From Rutstroemia sp. NJR-2017a BVV2 (lineage: Eukaryota > Ascomycota > Leotiomycetes > Helotiales > Rutstroemiaceae), in assembly GCA_002946415.1 (NCBI GenBank), contig NJPS01000022.1:620001-684000 (forward strand): a stretch of DNA of 64,000 nucleotides, written 5' to 3'. The position numbers were made by a program, and so were the translations under genes. Of this stretch, positions 1 through 12,363 are shown one piece after another. A model generated the notes under the pieces. That model had not been told where the DNA came from. It made no database searches and saw only the letters and a program-made list of their open reading frames with translations. Each line of letters starts with the position of its first letter. Position 1 is the stretch's first letter.

Positions 1-786
1 CATGCTGGTTATCGTGATGTCTCACATCTCACAGAATCACTCGCATTTCTTCTCAATCAGGTGATCTATTCACCGACCAGAAGAGGGGAACCCACGTTGG
101 ACTCTGTACGAAGTAATGTGATTGATCGCAAATGCCATTAGCTTTACCTAGGAGCTGGGACCTAGGAATGTCATTGGGTTCCTGGCTTGCCCAATTATTG
201 AAGGCAAACGAATATTTTTATTTGCATATACGGCATGTTTCGTAGGTAGGGCTGTGTTTAACCACACCGCTGTTCATTCTTTTCTTTTCACTATCAAATA
301 CCACCGATGACGGTTGGTTTTGGTGAGGATAGAAGTCACTGCCGCCTTATATGAAAGGGTGGATGGAGGTAGAGCGAAAGCCGCATAAGAGCTCTGGAAG
401 CATGACTTTCACCGTCTCGGGAAGCCGCTTGATACGACAACGTGTTATGACTTTCTTGGTCGGCTTTACAGGAAACGTTCCAACATCAAGAGGAAAATCG
501 AAACAGGCGATCTTAAGTTGAGATCTTCATATCGGAAATGATGATTTTCACCGTGTAGTTTCTGTTCCAAATCCGTTTGTTGAGTGATTAATTGGTCGAA
601 TTCATGCTCCGTGCCTCGCACCTTCCATCTCTGCCAACTGAAGTTGGGTAGGTAAGTAGCAATTGGCAAGATCTTTCAGGATGCATTTCTCTTTAAACCA
701 ACCCTCTTTTTCTCCGATTTCACAGTAAGATCACAATCAGCAATTTCTCTTCTTTGCAAATATATGCATACTCGTGCTTGACTCCA
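1..786. other. Intergenic, presumed promoter region of the 954-aa gene
   Basis: No open frame here looks like a gene; the only 67-codon frame, on the minus strand, lacks any recognisable feature. The last 70 bases before the first ATG at 787 are rich in T and C (runs such as cctctttttctcc near 700-715), as is usual for fungal transcription starts. The stretch is therefore best read as the promoter and leader of the following gene. Confidence 0.5.
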
Positions 787-3700
787 ATGGAAAGATCACA
801 TCGCTCCCACAAACCTGCGCCTTCAGTTCAAGACAATGAACCGGAGCAGCCTTCCAGACTTGGTCGACATGAAAATGCCTATCAAGTGCATGCTCGGGAT
901 CGTTCAGTCGGCAACACTAATAAGCCGCAAGCATTAATTGAGAGGGATCACAGAGAGCTTTCTGGCGACAATGAGTATGTTCGTATGTGGCTAGCGCGGA
1001 TGAAGGACGAAAGAGAGTGTGAAGAGAAGAGGGACACGAGTTTCAAGACAGGTATAATATCCGACTATGAGGAGTAAAATGTTAACACTAACACCCACCA
1101 GGCTTGGATATGATGGAGGTTAACAACGAGCGGCATGACTTTCCCCTTTCCGCGCAAAAGAACGAGGAACAGCTACTCGGCTCTTATACCAGGCCTAAAC
1201 TCAAGCGAAATCGCTCTACGGGTAGCTCTCTTTTGCATGCTCCTCTCAAGCCGACCACAGAACACGAGAGTCCGGATATATATGATGCGAACCGTGCATC
1301 TCAGATTAGCGAACCCCCGACAGCCTCCAAGCGCCGCAAAGACGAAACATACCAAGACGTGCATTCTAGCATCTCTGGTCCTTCGCAGGTCCAGGTAGAT
1401 AGCAAAGCATTCGAGAAGAGGGCGCGCCATAAAACCCGAGAAGATAAATACGAGCCGAAGAAGAAGCAATCGAAAAAACCAAATCCTGAGAAACCAACAA
1501 GAAAGCGGCGTGAGAAGAAAGGCGATAAGAGAAAAGCAGCAAGAAAAGCTAGTGAGAGCCTCAAAGACAATTTCAACTCGAATAAGATAGGCCAAGAACG
1601 TCTGACGGTGAGCTAATTCGACCAGCTGTACTGCCTGCGAAAACTAAGTTCAGATAGGTGCGGTCTACTACTGGGCTGGGAATTTTCAAGAATGGAAGAG
1701 CTTCTTCGCCAGCAAAGCGGAAGGGATGTGAGTACTAAGACATTTTCCATTTTGATAATCACATACTCATTCGTTCATCAGTACTCGACCTTGCATTCTC
1801 AGAGATGAATTTTCTGCGGCGCTCTGGCAAGCATGTCTCTGCTCATGATAACATTGGCCTCTCGAAGAGTTGTATGAAAGAGAGTAGAAAGGCTTCTAGA
1901 GAGCAAGACGAGATCGCAACCTTTTTTATGCCTCCGAAAACGCCGGTTCGTGAAGTTTTGTCTGCGTCCGGTGCCCCAACATCACCTACCTCTGTGCATG
2001 CCGCTTCCATCTACGAGAGACAACTGGAAATGGACCTTGATTCACATCGCCACCATCCGCACAATGATGTCCCTCGTTCCGCCTGCATTGAAGAGCGACT
2101 TGCAGATCCTTGTAGAAACAGCACTCAACAAGTCATCTATCACCTTCCGCCAGAGTCAATACTTCGGTCCCAATATAAGCAGAAGGCGCATGAAACCGCA
2201 TGTGATACTACAGGAACGAGCTCCGAACAAGCAACCACAGCTGTGTCTTGGTCCGAGTCCAACATTTCTGCTGGTGCTGTAATGGATTCCAGAAGAGAAG
2301 AGAAGAGCAGACGGCTGCAAAGCTCTACTCCCGAATCAGTACGAGAAGCTATTGAGCTTACTGGAGTTTTCAGAAATACAGGTATAGATCCTAAGACTGC
2401 CCGGCGAGGAAAGCAATTGTGTAGAGAATCGGAACCTGAATTCAGCGGTAACAAGCCAGAAGATGCCATGCCAAACGTTGCAAGCCAGCCAAAGAATATA
2501 GCACCGACCTCGAAGCACGGGCAATGCGGCCCCTCAATGGCCATGCATGCTGACACGAATCACACTGATTCCACACCTCTACAGAGTCTCCGCAAGCCAT
2601 TGCCGAATAGCCTCAACCGCAGACCGTCAGAGGACGATACTATGCAACGACTGCAGCAAAACACTCTAACTCAGAGACATGAAGAAGACCCTATTGACAA
2701 TGGCCGTCGAGTTATCATTGAATACTATGATCCTGATCGTGGATGGTACCGAGCAGAGGAAGACGACTGTACTGGGCGGCAGGCTACTTCTAGAACCGAT
2801 ACAGTTCAACAATCCCTCACGCGCCAGCAGTTGGCGCAAGACGCTCGTGTTAGACGCCCATCGACAACTGTCCCCGTTATTTCAGGTGCAAGTGGTGTCG
2901 TGGCCGGTGACAATAATAGAGACCTCATTGAGCGAACGGAATCTGCTCCCGCCAACATTCCATCAACGGCAGAGGAGCAGAGTGGTGAGGTGATCATACA
3001 AGACGACGCGGGCACTAGCAATCAAGCAGGAACAACGGTGCTCGAGTCACAGAGGTTGAATACCGCTCCTCAGACTGGTATTCAAGAGTCTACATCGAAA
3101 GGTCATCCCACAAGGCCCAATCAATCAATGGCAGATGAGTATCGCAATGCGGAACAAGAACACCCTATGGAGGAGATACCTGCTGCAGGGATGTACTCGA
3201 CGATGCACACCGATTACTTCGAATATAATCACCAACTCCGGCATGATGAAGCAGTACATACCACTCCACATATTCAACGATCACCACTAATGAGATTTCC
3301 GTCCTTGTATGCTCAACAAATAGAGCATGAAGAACAAGGACAACAGCCAGACAACTTTTTCCACCAAACACAGTTCTATGTCGACCAAGAGCATCAGGCA
3401 GCCATTGGCAGTACTTTCGAGCAAGAAATTGCGAATCCTGAGACATTATATCAGGAAGTCTTAGCCAACACGGCAGATATTGGAGGCATTGCCCCTAATT
3501 TGGTGGATGGTTTAGCATTCGAACAAATGGGCGAATACCATGTTCCAGAGCTGTGGCCCAATAATCTAGACTACATCAATGGCCAGCAATCACAATTTTC
3601 CCAACCAGAGCCATATACTCAATGGCCCGAGGAGCAGCTAGGTCTTTGCGCGTCCTGGGATGAATTAGTGCAAGATCCACTACGGGATCTGGAATATACC

Positions 3701-3805
3701 ACGGGCCATTACCAAGTTGAACCTACGGGCGATTTCGCGTTTACGGGATTTGAACAAAGCCCGTTCCTAGAGCAGAGATTTTGGAGGCCATTTCAGAGAG
3801 ATTGA
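787..3805 (+). CDS. Hypothetical disordered protein, 954 aa, four exons
   Basis: I do not recognise this protein. Exons 787-1051, 1102-1607, 1658-1727 and 1782-3805 join in phase to give 954 codons plus stop. The first in-frame ATG is at 787; the frame upstream has only a non-ATG start. The N-terminal third is polar and charged. A very basic block at about residues 194-240, rich in KKK, KRRE and KRK, could act as a nuclear localisation or nucleic-acid-binding patch. The long last exon is rich in Q, E, S, T and N with many short acidic and glutamine-rich stretches, and it ends in aromatic-acidic segments (FAFTGF, FWRPF). There is no signal peptide, membrane span or catalytic motif. A nuclear, possibly transcriptional, role is only an inference from composition. 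Existence of the gene is well supported by three consistent splice junctions; function is unknown. Confidence 0.7.
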
Positions 3806-4656
3806 TGTGTTGTTAATTCATTTTGATATCAACTGGGTAGCAGCCTTCTTTCCAATCTTCACAATAGTTAGGTATGCCATATATGATACACAGCATTGAG
3901 GATTCAAGCAGAATTACATTTTGCTATTTGATGAATGGGTATTGGTAGCTTAGTATGTGATTCTGTGACATATACCGGCGACTCGATTTATGCTAGTCTG
4001 TGCGCTCGGCGGTTCTCCTTTTCGATGACCCGTTGACCGTAAAACTCTTTCTCGTCGACTTTCCTGTAAGCTGGATTTGTATGAGCCGGAAGAAATCGCT
4101 ACGATAATACCCGGAAAATAAGGGTCACATGATGACATAAGCCATAAGGCTGAGCGAGCAACCACTCAAAGGGATCTGATTGAACATCGAATTTCTAGTT
4201 CTTGGTCGTCTACGGAACGTAAATCACAAAAATAGCTCGTTTGCCCTCAAATGTTATAAATATCTACCGGAAATAACCCGAGAATAGGTATACTTTTTGA
4301 TATCACAAAGACATTCCGCATCTTCCTCGAAGTCAAAGTAATTTCCTTGAAGCGGAGGGAGCCCTGTGTAGCCTTTCCGAGTATTCTTCGAAGGCCCAAA
4401 CATTAGCTGCTCTCAGCTGCTCTCAGCCCCTCTGTGCGCTTACGGCATCTTACTATGCATTACATTCTTTCTGAGGTTAAATAAAAGTCCCCGTGCCTTC
4501 TTGCTTCTTACTGTCGTTCACTAACCCAATATCAAATTCAACTGATTTAAGTTCTACTCGTACTTACTATACTACACTTGTACTACTTACAAACATCCTA
4601 CCTTCAGGTGATACCAACAATCAACACACACTTATACATACTACCAACGCATTCCA
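3806..4656. promoter_or_regulatory. Intergenic, 3' end of the 954-aa gene and alternative oxidase promoter
   Basis: No coding frame is convincing. The sequence ttaaataaaag near 4477-4488 is a TATA-like element about 170 bases before the oxidase ATG. The 4490-4650 part is C/T/A rich with many short cta and aca runs, as expected for a leader. A short repeat, cagctgctct followed by cagctgctct, lies at about 4408-4430. Confidence 0.4.
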
Positions 4657-5848
4657 ATGTATGTATCTAGGGCATCCACAAAGCCCCTCTCGAAACACAC
4701 AGTAGCCCAGCTGTCAAAAGCTGTAGCTAGCTTCTCCCAATCCTACGGTCTGTCGTCAACATGCACTGCGCATATACCATCCCGAAGACCATTCACATCA
4801 GCGGCGAAGATCCAAGTCCGAGGTAGAGATCTCTTCCCAGAGCCTGAACATGGACAGATCAAGAAGACTGAGCCCGCTTGGCCACATCCACCGTGCGTCT
4901 TTGCCTTTCTCCCTCCCTGGAAATGTCTATATACTTACCGAGTTTGATATAGTTATACTGCCGAACAAATGCGAAGCAAAGTCTACTTCGCCCATCGCAA
5001 ACCAAGAGATTGGTCTGATCGTGTAGCACTCTGGATGGTGCGTCTCCTGCGCTGGGGAACGGATTTCGCTACGGGCTACAAACACGATGTTGAGGTGGCC
5101 AAGAAGGCATCTGATAGTAATGCGGTTGTGGCTACGAAACCATACCAGATGAGCGAGCGGAAGTGGTTGATCAGATATGTATTCTTGGAGTCTGTGGCCG
5201 GTGTGCCGGGTATGGTGGCGGGCATGTTGCGGCATTTGAGGTCGCTGAGAGGGCTGAAGAGAGATAATGGTTGGATTGAAACTTTGCTTGGTGAGTTCTT
5301 TCTTGTCTTGTATATTCCTCCTTGCATGCATGGCTAACTTTATAATAGAGGAAGCATACAACGAACGCATGCACCTCCTCACCTTCCTCAAGATGTACGA
5401 ACCCGGCATCTTCATGCGCACCATGATCCTGGGCGCGCAAGGCGTCTTCTTCAACGCCTTCTTCCTCTCGTACATCTTCTCTCCCCGCACCTGCCACCGC
5501 TTCGTCGGCTACCTCGAAGAAGAAGCCGTGCTCACCTACACGCTGTCCATCCAAGACCTCGAAAACGGCAAGTTACCTAAATGGTCGGATCCGAACTTTC
5601 GCGCCCCGGATCTGGCTGTCGAGTACTGGCAGATGCCGGAAGGTCATCGAACGATGAGAGATCTGCTGTATTATATTAGAGCGGATGAGGCGAAACATAG
5701 GGAGGTTAACCATACGTTGGGAAATCTCAAACAGGATGAGGATCCGAATCCGTTTGTGAGTGAGTATGGTGAGGGGGTGAAGGAGAAGCCGTCGAAGGGG
5801 ATTGAGACGCTGAGACCGTTGGGCTGGGAACGTGATGAAGTTATTTAA
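4657..5848 (+). CDS. aox1: Alternative oxidase, mitochondrial
   Basis: This is the cyanide-insensitive ubiquinol oxidase of the inner mitochondrial membrane, which passes electrons from ubiquinol to oxygen without pumping protons. Exons 4657-4892, 4953-5290 and 5349-5848 give 357 aa, the usual fungal length. The N terminus is basic and serine-rich with no acidic residues for about 50 residues, as in a mitochondrial presequence. The di-iron ligands are all visible: E158 in LESVAG, E197 and H200 in NERMH, E249 in LEEEA, and E305 and H308 in DEAKH. The C-terminal half is coded by a GC-richer exon. Fungal oxidases of this family are commonly induced when the cytochrome chain is blocked, but nothing in the sequence here shows how this copy is controlled. 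Identification is secure. Confidence 0.96.
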
Positions 5849-7178
5849 ATTGCGATTTGAGAATTGGTGCTGAAGCTTCAGGAATTTTTTGTGCTTTTGG
5901 CATGGCGTTTGGGGGTTGGAAAATGGATGGGTTGGGCTTGGACAGATTGGGAAAGGAAAACTCTCTACTCTGCTGTTGTATAGGCACTGCTGGCGTTTTT
6001 GGTATTGCGGATAACAGATATATCCCTAGAGAGACTTATTTAGCTTTGCGGGTTCTTTATTAGACTAAAATGAGATACCATGTTTTCTGTTTCGTCACAA
6101 ACTTCAAAGTCTATATGTATTTTTATTCATGTTGAAGTGTGGGGTTGCAGTTTGATATTTCAAAATTGCTTTGAATATTTCTTTGCATTGTTGTTTTGTT
6201 GCTTAGTTAGAATACTCGACACTAGATCCTAAATTATACAAGGACATTGAGAGCAGTAGTTTTGTTCCGGGCGTGGGTGTTGTCTGCATAGTCGCTATAC
6301 TGGCTTCAAAAAATGACACAAGAAAAGCACAAAATCACCCCCTCTCTCGTCGCTGACTGCGAGCTGAGCTAAGCCGAGCAAAAATTTCTGCTTGTCTGAC
6401 TCTTCTCCTTTTGTTCACTTGCATGTTCTAAAGCCGACGGTCTTTGAAGGTTCAACGGCAATGGTCGTGTCGGGTGGGACACTCATCTGCAGTTGGGACT
6501 TTGCGGGCCGCGGGGTACCTTGTCGGGTTTATGATGCAACGTCGTATATCCCGTTTGAGACCACCATACCGTGCGAGTGGGGCGGGTTAAGGGGCTGCGG
6601 TGAAATGATGTTGGAGTATTTGTCTTCATTACAACTTCTATGAGAGTAAAGACATGTCATTCCTGAGCGGGACAGGGGTGGTCGCGAAAAAGGTTGGCAG
6701 GGTGCATGTTCATGGGGAAGGCACTTTAACTCCATGTCATGCAGGTTACTTCTTAATGCTACGCTGGATATATTTGATGATGATCTTCCTCTGTTGTCAC
6801 CAAGTGGTGGTATACGGAAGAATTCGAAAACCTTCGGGACTGGGTTGCAGCAGTGTTCAGACAATTCGAATACAGATACAATGATCCCCCTCAACGTATT
6901 TCGGCATAGCTTGGCCCGAAAAATGAGGATAATTCAAGCTGCAATGTTTATCATGCTCGCCGGCTTGTATGCCGAACTATGATGCTTTGAAGTTTGAAGG
7001 CATCATGGAGAAATGGATTCGGTGAGATGTTGTTACGAAGGGCTGCGTCAGAGGTCACTCATGGTGTTTTGACCAGGTATTCTTTGCATTTAAAATCAAG
7101 GGAACGGTCTGAATATTTGCGAATAGCTTCTTCAGATCTTCATCCATCATCTATCTGCATACTTCATCTCCAATCACA
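5849..7178. other. Intergenic between alternative oxidase and GH79 genes
   Basis: About 1.3 kb with no convincing gene. Frames of 60-120 codons occur on both strands at 6390-6980 but have no recognisable domain and no consistent splice pattern. The last 100 bases contain a TATA-like tttaaaat near 7089 and a C/T-rich stretch before the ATG at 7179, which fits a promoter for the secreted enzyme downstream. Confidence 0.4.
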
Positions 7179-9040
7179 ATGAACACACTTCTCTGGTCAA
7201 CGCTCCTAGTCCCATCAGCATGGGCAGCAGCCTCGCTCGCACATGCATCTACCCCAATCATAGCACAGAATCGCACTCTTTCAGTCCCCTCCAGCGCACC
7301 CTCAGGCCGTCAAATCATCGACGCAGCATTCCAATCCTACTCCATCGAACTCTCCTCAATGGTAGACTTCGCAGGCAACCTCTCGTCCGTCCTCCATCCA
7401 TCCCTTCCACCCCCCCATTCACTAACCTCCTCCCCCCTAGCCACCCCAACAAGCTCTCCCACCAACTCCTCCAAAACCTCGCCGACGCATCCGGCGCGCA
7501 CCCCCTCATCCGCGCCGGCGGCACAACCGCCAACCGCGCCATCTGGGTACCAAACCAAACCGCGGCGATCATCGCGACGTTTTCGCCCTCCTCTCCTGAT
7601 CAACCGAGTGCGCTGACCATCGGGCCTAAATTCATGGAGTCGTTCCATACTTTCCCCTCCGGAACGAAGTATATCTTTGGTCTGAACTTCGGCGACGGGG
7701 AAGCGGGGTTAAATCAGACGTTATTGGAAGCCGCGGGACCGGTGGCAAGTCTGGGTGATAGTTTGTATGCGTTTGAGATTGGGAATGAAGTAGATGGTAA
7801 GTTTCTTCTCTCTTTACAACTCCTCTCCGCCATCCCCTTTCCCAACCAGAACCTCACACCACCTAAACAGGCTGGCCCGGCAGCAGTCGCCGACCCGCCA
7901 ACTGGACCGTCCAAGCCTACGTCACGCAATTCCTGCAATACGCCACCGCAATCGACACCTCCGTGCTCCGCTCCCCGCGCAACCAATCCCTCCAGCCCCT
8001 CTACCAAGCCGGCGCCTTCGAAGCCCCGCGCGGGGTGAGTAATCCCAACCACACGCTTTGGAACGCGGAGTCGATCTTGTATGACGGGATTGCGCGGACG
8101 GGGGTGGTGAAGACGATTGCGGAACATGATGTATGTGTTTCTTTGTTTGTTTGCTTGCTTGTTTGTTTGTTTGTTCGTGTATTGTATTCTAGGCATGATG
8201 GGATTTTGCTGATGTTTGGGGACAAAGTATATGGGTTCTGCGTGTGCAGGAGCGGCGCCCGTTACGCTGCAGAAGAATCTGCTGGATCATAGCCATATGA
8301 CCTCGTTGATGTGGTATCATGATTACCTGTCAAACTACAGCGTCGCACATGGCGTGCCGTATGTACTTGGGGAGACGAATTCGATTTCTGTAAGTCCATC
8401 CCCCATCCCCCATCCCCTCCCCCATCCTCTTCTCCATCCTTCCAAATCTAACCCTCTCCCCCCACTTAAGTGCCAAGGCGCCCCCCTCATCTCCAACGTC
8501 TTCGCCTCCGCCCTCTGGTCCATCGACTACGTCCTCTACGTCTCGACCCTGCACATCTCCCGCCTGTACTTCCACCAAGGCACCAACTACCGGTACTCTG
8601 CGTGGCAGCCTCTCACAACCAACACATCCATTGCAGAAGTACGCCCGCTGTACTACGGGAACTTGTTTGTCGCGGCCGCGCTCGCGGGCGGGGAAAAACA
8701 GGTCGCGGTGCTGGTCAACGAGACGGCGTTTACGGCGTACGGGATCTACGGCTCGGACGGGCTGAGCGGGCTCGCGGTTGTGAATCTGCGGATGTGGAAT
8801 TCGACGCAGGAGGCGGGGAAGAGGCCGTATACGGCGGTGAAGGTGCCGGGTGGAGTTGGGGGGAATGCGACGGTGAGGAGATTGACTGCGCCGGGGGTGG
8901 AGATTGCGGGTAATGTTACGTGGGCGGGGAGATCAGTTGATGCGGATGGATTTCTGACTGGGACGGAGGTGGTGGAAAAGATTGGTGATGGCAATACGGT
9001 GCTTGTTGGGGCGGGGGAGGCTGTATTGATTACTTTGTGA
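7179..9040 (+). CDS. Secreted glycoside hydrolase family 79 enzyme (beta-glucuronidase/heparanase-like)
   Basis: Five exons, 7179-7384, 7441-7796, 7871-8130, 8228-8389 and 8471-9040, give 517 aa. Residues 1-22 form a signal peptide (hydrophobic LLWSTLLVPSAWAAA core), so the enzyme should be secreted; many NxT/NxS sites suggest N-glycosylation. The fold is the GH79 (alpha/beta)8 barrel with a C-terminal beta domain. The likely acid/base is E185 in EIGNEVDG and the nucleophile E323 in VLGETNS, a retaining pair. The C-terminal part is the GH79 beta-sandwich domain. Fungal members release glucuronic acid or its 4-O-methyl form from glycans such as arabinogalactan proteins; the exact substrate cannot be told here. 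The third base of codons is strongly C/G biased compared with flanking DNA. Intron 4 (8390-8470) is 81 nt and stop-free in frame, so naive annotation would read through it. Confidence 0.88.
8131..8227 (+). repeat. GTTT/GCTT tandem tract inside GH79 intron 3
   Basis: From about 8139 to 8176 the intron is built of repeated tttg and cttg units. It is a simple-sequence tract confined to the intron and likely variable in length between strains. Confidence 0.7.
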
Positions 9041-9143
9041 CGGCTGATAGTTTTGTTTTATTCTTGTGTGCATAAGTTTGATATATATTGCCCTTGAGTC
9101 TAATAATGTTGACTCATACCTGCAAATGTTCCATATATCCACT

Positions 9144-12100
9144 CTAAAAGCCTCTCCCCGGCCTCCTAGCCACCGGTTTCCTAACCGCTCCATGGCTCGA
9201 CACTTTCTTTACAGCCGCCGTTGTCCCCATCCCCGGTTTCTTCGCCGATTTATTCTTCTCCATCTCCAATCTCTGCTCCTCTCTCAATTTATCCTCCGCC
9301 ATCTTCGCCTCTATCTCCATTTTCCGATTGAACTCCGTCTCCGTAACCCTCTTCTCCCGAGCACTATAGCCCTTCTCCTTTATACTATAAAACACCCCTC
9401 CCAGTTCCGCCAACCAGTGAGGATCAACCGCTGTGACCGTCGACATGTATTCCTTTGATGTGAGGATAAGTTCATGGTAGACGACATAATCCGGAAGATA
9501 TCCGAGTCCGTAGAGTGCGGAAGTAGGATGTAGTTGGACCGTTACGCTTGTGCGGAGATTGAGATACTCGCCGATTCCCTTGACTTTAGCGGCCTGATGG
9601 TAGTAACCTGAGCAAATACATTTGCGGATGACGTCCCAATCGGTACCACAGCTGACCATGTTCATGCGTTGCATTTTCATGATATCGAGGAGTTGTTCTC
9701 TGATCTCCTTGGCGCGACGAAGAGATTTGGGATGCAGGAAGTGACGCGTACACCAGCCATCAGAATAGCCGTTGGATTTCCATTGTGAATAGACATGTAG
9801 GTAAGTGAGATGATCTGATTCTGGAACGAAGAATTTCTCGCGTGCGGCGTCTGATTCCTCTTGTCGCTCCTTAGGTCGATAGAAAACGCTAGGAACAGAG
9901 AGCATTGAAACAATAGTTAGCATTTCCTCGCTGCACCCGTATTCTTCTGATGTGATGAGAAGTTTGGCAAGTGATGGATCCATCGGGAATGCTGTCATCT
10001 TTTTGCCTATGCTTGTTAACTCGCCGATATTGTCAAGCGCTCCAAGAGCCCAAAGGTCGAACAAGGAAGTTGTTATGGTATCCTGAGGGGGCGGATCCAT
10101 GAAGTCAAAATCGAGTAGATCTTTGACACCTAAGGATTTAAGTAGAAGAACGGTGTTGCTAAGATTTGTTCTTTGAATTTCAGGGATTGTCTGAATGTAG
10201 AGTTCATCCTTGAACGCGGCTTCAGTGAAAAGGTGGAAGGCTTTTCCTGGACCAGTACGACCAGCACGACCAGCACGCTGCGAAGCATTTGCTTGTGAAA
10301 TTGGCGTGATTTGTAGAGTGTCCATTCCCATGCGTGGGTTATATACCTTCAGTTTTGAATACCCAGCATCCACGACGTACATGATACCGTCCACAGTCAA
10401 ACTAGTCTCTGCAATGTTTGTTGCGACAATGACTTTTCTAACTCCAGGGGCTGCTCTGTCGAAGATCTTCGCCTGTAAGTCCGCGGGCATTTGACTGTAA
10501 ATCGGTAGAATGCTAAGTTTTGGCGGATCATTAAGGGCGTTAAGACGTTCCTGAATAAGCTCGCAGGTACATTCAATATCCTCCTGCCCTGTCATGAAAA
10601 CCAAAATATCACCTGCACCCATGGAAACGTGGATAGCCAATACTTGTTGAACCGCTTGATCGACATAATCTTCGACTGGCGAACGGTGGAACATGATATC
10701 GACCGGAAAGGTTCGTCCAGGGATGAAAAATTCAGGTGCGCCGCCATAGAAGTCAGAGAAGCGCTTTGAATTCATCGTCGCAGAGGTGACTATTAGCTTG
10801 AGATCTCTACGTCGCGCAAGTACCTTTTTGAAGAGACCCATAAGAACATCTGTATTGAGCGCTCTTTCGTGGGCTTCGTCCATTATGACGCACGAATAAC
10901 GATCCAGATCAGGCTCATTTAGCGACTCTCTCAGTAGAACACCGTCCGTCATGTACTTTATTACGGTCTCCTTGCTCGTGCAGTCTTCAAAACGAATGGC
11001 GTAACCGACGGTATCACCCAATCGACACTCCATTTCCTCACTGACACGCTTTGCTACCGACATAGCTGCTACTCTTCGAGGCTGGGTGCAACCTATCAAA
11101 CCTATTTTACCGTACCCGTCTTCATAAAGGAACTGTGTAAGTTGAGTAGTTTTCCCAGATCCGGTCTCACCGACGACAATAACCACCTGATTATCTCGTA
11201 TGACCCTGAGAAGATCCTCTCGCACGGCAAAGGCAGGAAGAAACTCTCGTTGCTCCTTGAGCGATTTACTTTGACTGAAATCGCTTGCCCCCTCACTCTT
11301 CTTCATGTGTTGTCCGAACTTGCTACTTCCTTGATTTTCCTCCTCTCCGATCATTGGCGCGGCACTATCCCCTTCATCTTCTTTCACTCCCATCAGATTT
11401 CCGAGCGCAGTGCCAGCCATGTTTGTCGCTTCTTGAGCCTGCTTCTGTCTCTCTTTTTGTTGCCGTCTTTCTTTAACCACCTTACTTCCTTTCCGACTGA
11501 AGACTGCCATGTCACTCTGGTAGTCACGCACTGCCGGTACCGGTTCAAGTTGTTTCGAGAAGACGGTCCTCCCATCTAGAAACGGAGGTTTGAGGTCATG
11601 GACAAGCAGATGTACCCTGGTCGCTTCCTCGTCATCCTCAAAATCATCACCAAAGTCTCGTCGCTGCGCAACACCAGATGTAAGCATCCGATTTGTTTCC
11701 CATGCGTCAACATCCTTTTGTTTCTGAGTAGCTCGAGCGCTCATGCGTTTGCCAGTCTTCTTTTCGACTAATGCTGCTTCTCGTTGCTGGTCAGCCCAAG
11801 AATTGTCGTATGATCCGAACGGGTTGTGCGAGTCGTCGCCAAAAGTGTGTCCCATTTCATCTCCAGCATACCAATCTCGGTCCAATGCATTAGAATCTTC
11901 CTCGTTCACAAACGGCTCCGGTCCGTCAAACTCCTTCTGCTTTGGGGTCGAGCGCGACGATGGAGTATACCGTGGCGTTGCAGAGCCATTGTTCATCCTG
12001 CTTTGGAACCTTGGGGTTTGGCCTCCATTATTGTTACTCCGAGCCGTGGCAGGTCGCGCCGGCACTGCAAAGCGATCATCGGATTTCAGAGGATTAAAAT

Positions 12101-12146
12101 CCAACTTGCGTCGCTTGGGACTGGCTTCTCCATCTTCTCTACCCAT
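9144..12146 (-). CDS. prp16: Pre-mRNA-splicing factor ATP-dependent RNA helicase Prp16 (DEAH box)
   Basis: Prp16 (human DHX38) is the spliceosomal DEAH helicase that remodels the spliceosome after the first transesterification. The gene is a single exon of 1000 aa; the frame extends two codons further upstream but only to a TTG, so the ATG at 12146 is chosen. The N-terminal 300 residues are charged and disordered with basic blocks (PKRRKL near the start). The helicase core follows: GETGSGKT at about 326-333, DEAH at about 423-426, SAT, then the second RecA domain with QRAGRAGR, followed by the helicase-associated and OB-fold regions. The C terminus is basic and ends in RRPGRGF. The stretch [17 protein letters not shown] in the N-terminal region matches the Prp16/DHX38 subfamily rather than Prp2, Prp22 or Prp43. 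It is divergent from pwp1, with 217 bp between the ATGs. Confidence 0.95.
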   Translation of the reverse strand: MGREDGEASPKRRKLDFNPLKSDDRFAVPARPATARSNNNGGQTPRFQSRMNNGSATPRYTPSSRSTPKQKEFDGPEPFVNEEDSNALDRDWYAGDEMGHTFGDDSHNPFGSYDNSWADQQREAALVEKKTGKRMSARATQKQKDVDAWETNRMLTSGVAQRRDFGDDFEDDEEATRVHLLVHDLKPPFLDGRTVFSKQLEPVPAVRDYQSDMAVFSRKGSKVVKERRQQKERQKQAQEATNMAGTALGNLMGVKEDEGDSAAPMIGEEENQGSSKFGQHMKKSEGASDFSQSKSLKEQREFLPAFAVREDLLRVIRDNQVVIVVGETGSGKTTQLTQFLYEDGYGKIGLIGCTQPRRVAAMSVAKRVSEEMECRLGDTVGYAIRFEDCTSKETVIKYMTDGVLLRESLNEPDLDRYSCVIMDEAHERALNTDVLMGLFKKVLARRRDLKLIVTSATMNSKRFSDFYGGAPEFFIPGRTFPVDIMFHRSPVEDYVDQAVQQVLAIHVSMGAGDILVFMTGQEDIECTCELIQERLNALNDPPKLSILPIYSQMPADLQAKIFDRAAPGVRKVIVATNIAETSLTVDGIMYVVDAGYSKLKVYNPRMGMDTLQITPISQANASQRAGRAGRTGPGKAFHLFTEAAFKDELYIQTIPEIQRTNLSNTVLLLKSLGVKDLLDFDFMDPPPQDTITTSLFDLWALGALDNIGELTSIGKKMTAFPMDPSLAKLLITSEEYGCSEEMLTIVSMLSVPSVFYRPKERQEESDAAREKFFVPESDHLTYLHVYSQWKSNGYSDGWCTRHFLHPKSLRRAKEIREQLLDIMKMQRMNMVSCGTDWDVIRKCICSGYYHQAAKVKGIGEYLNLRTSVTVQLHPTSALYGLGYLPDYVVYHELILTSKEYMSTVTAVDPHWLAELGGVFYSIKEKGYSAREKRVTETEFNRKMEIEAKMAEDKLREEQRLEMEKNKSAKKPGMGTTAAVKKVSSHGAVRKPVARRPGRGF

Positions 12147-12363
12147 CTTCAACGTTGCGCGGCGCGAGTATGATGTAGTTTGTTGTTTACCGTTCTTGAA
12201 AATGTTTCTAGGGGTCGAGGTTCATGATTGGGCTGGAGCTAGAGGCGGGACTAGCGGCCGCCACCACCGATTAGATAACGAAAAGTTCAGCATTATATTT
12301 TTGTGTGCCGGCTTAATTGAATTTTTCGAGACATCCTCCAGGTTTTGGCACAATTCTTTCACC
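12147..12363. promoter_or_regulatory. Shared bidirectional promoter of prp16 and pwp1
   Basis: Only 217 bp separate the two ATGs of these divergent housekeeping genes, so both transcription starts and any leader must lie in this gap. It contains a GC-rich island (ctagcggccgccacc, about 12250-12266) and an AT-rich core (cattatatttttgtg, about 12289-12305) that may carry a TATA-like element. Confidence 0.6.

Noticed and set aside
4927..5554. Long minus-strand frames opposite the alternative oxidase
   Set aside because: They are shadows of the oxidase exons; the plus-strand protein has all catalytic residues.
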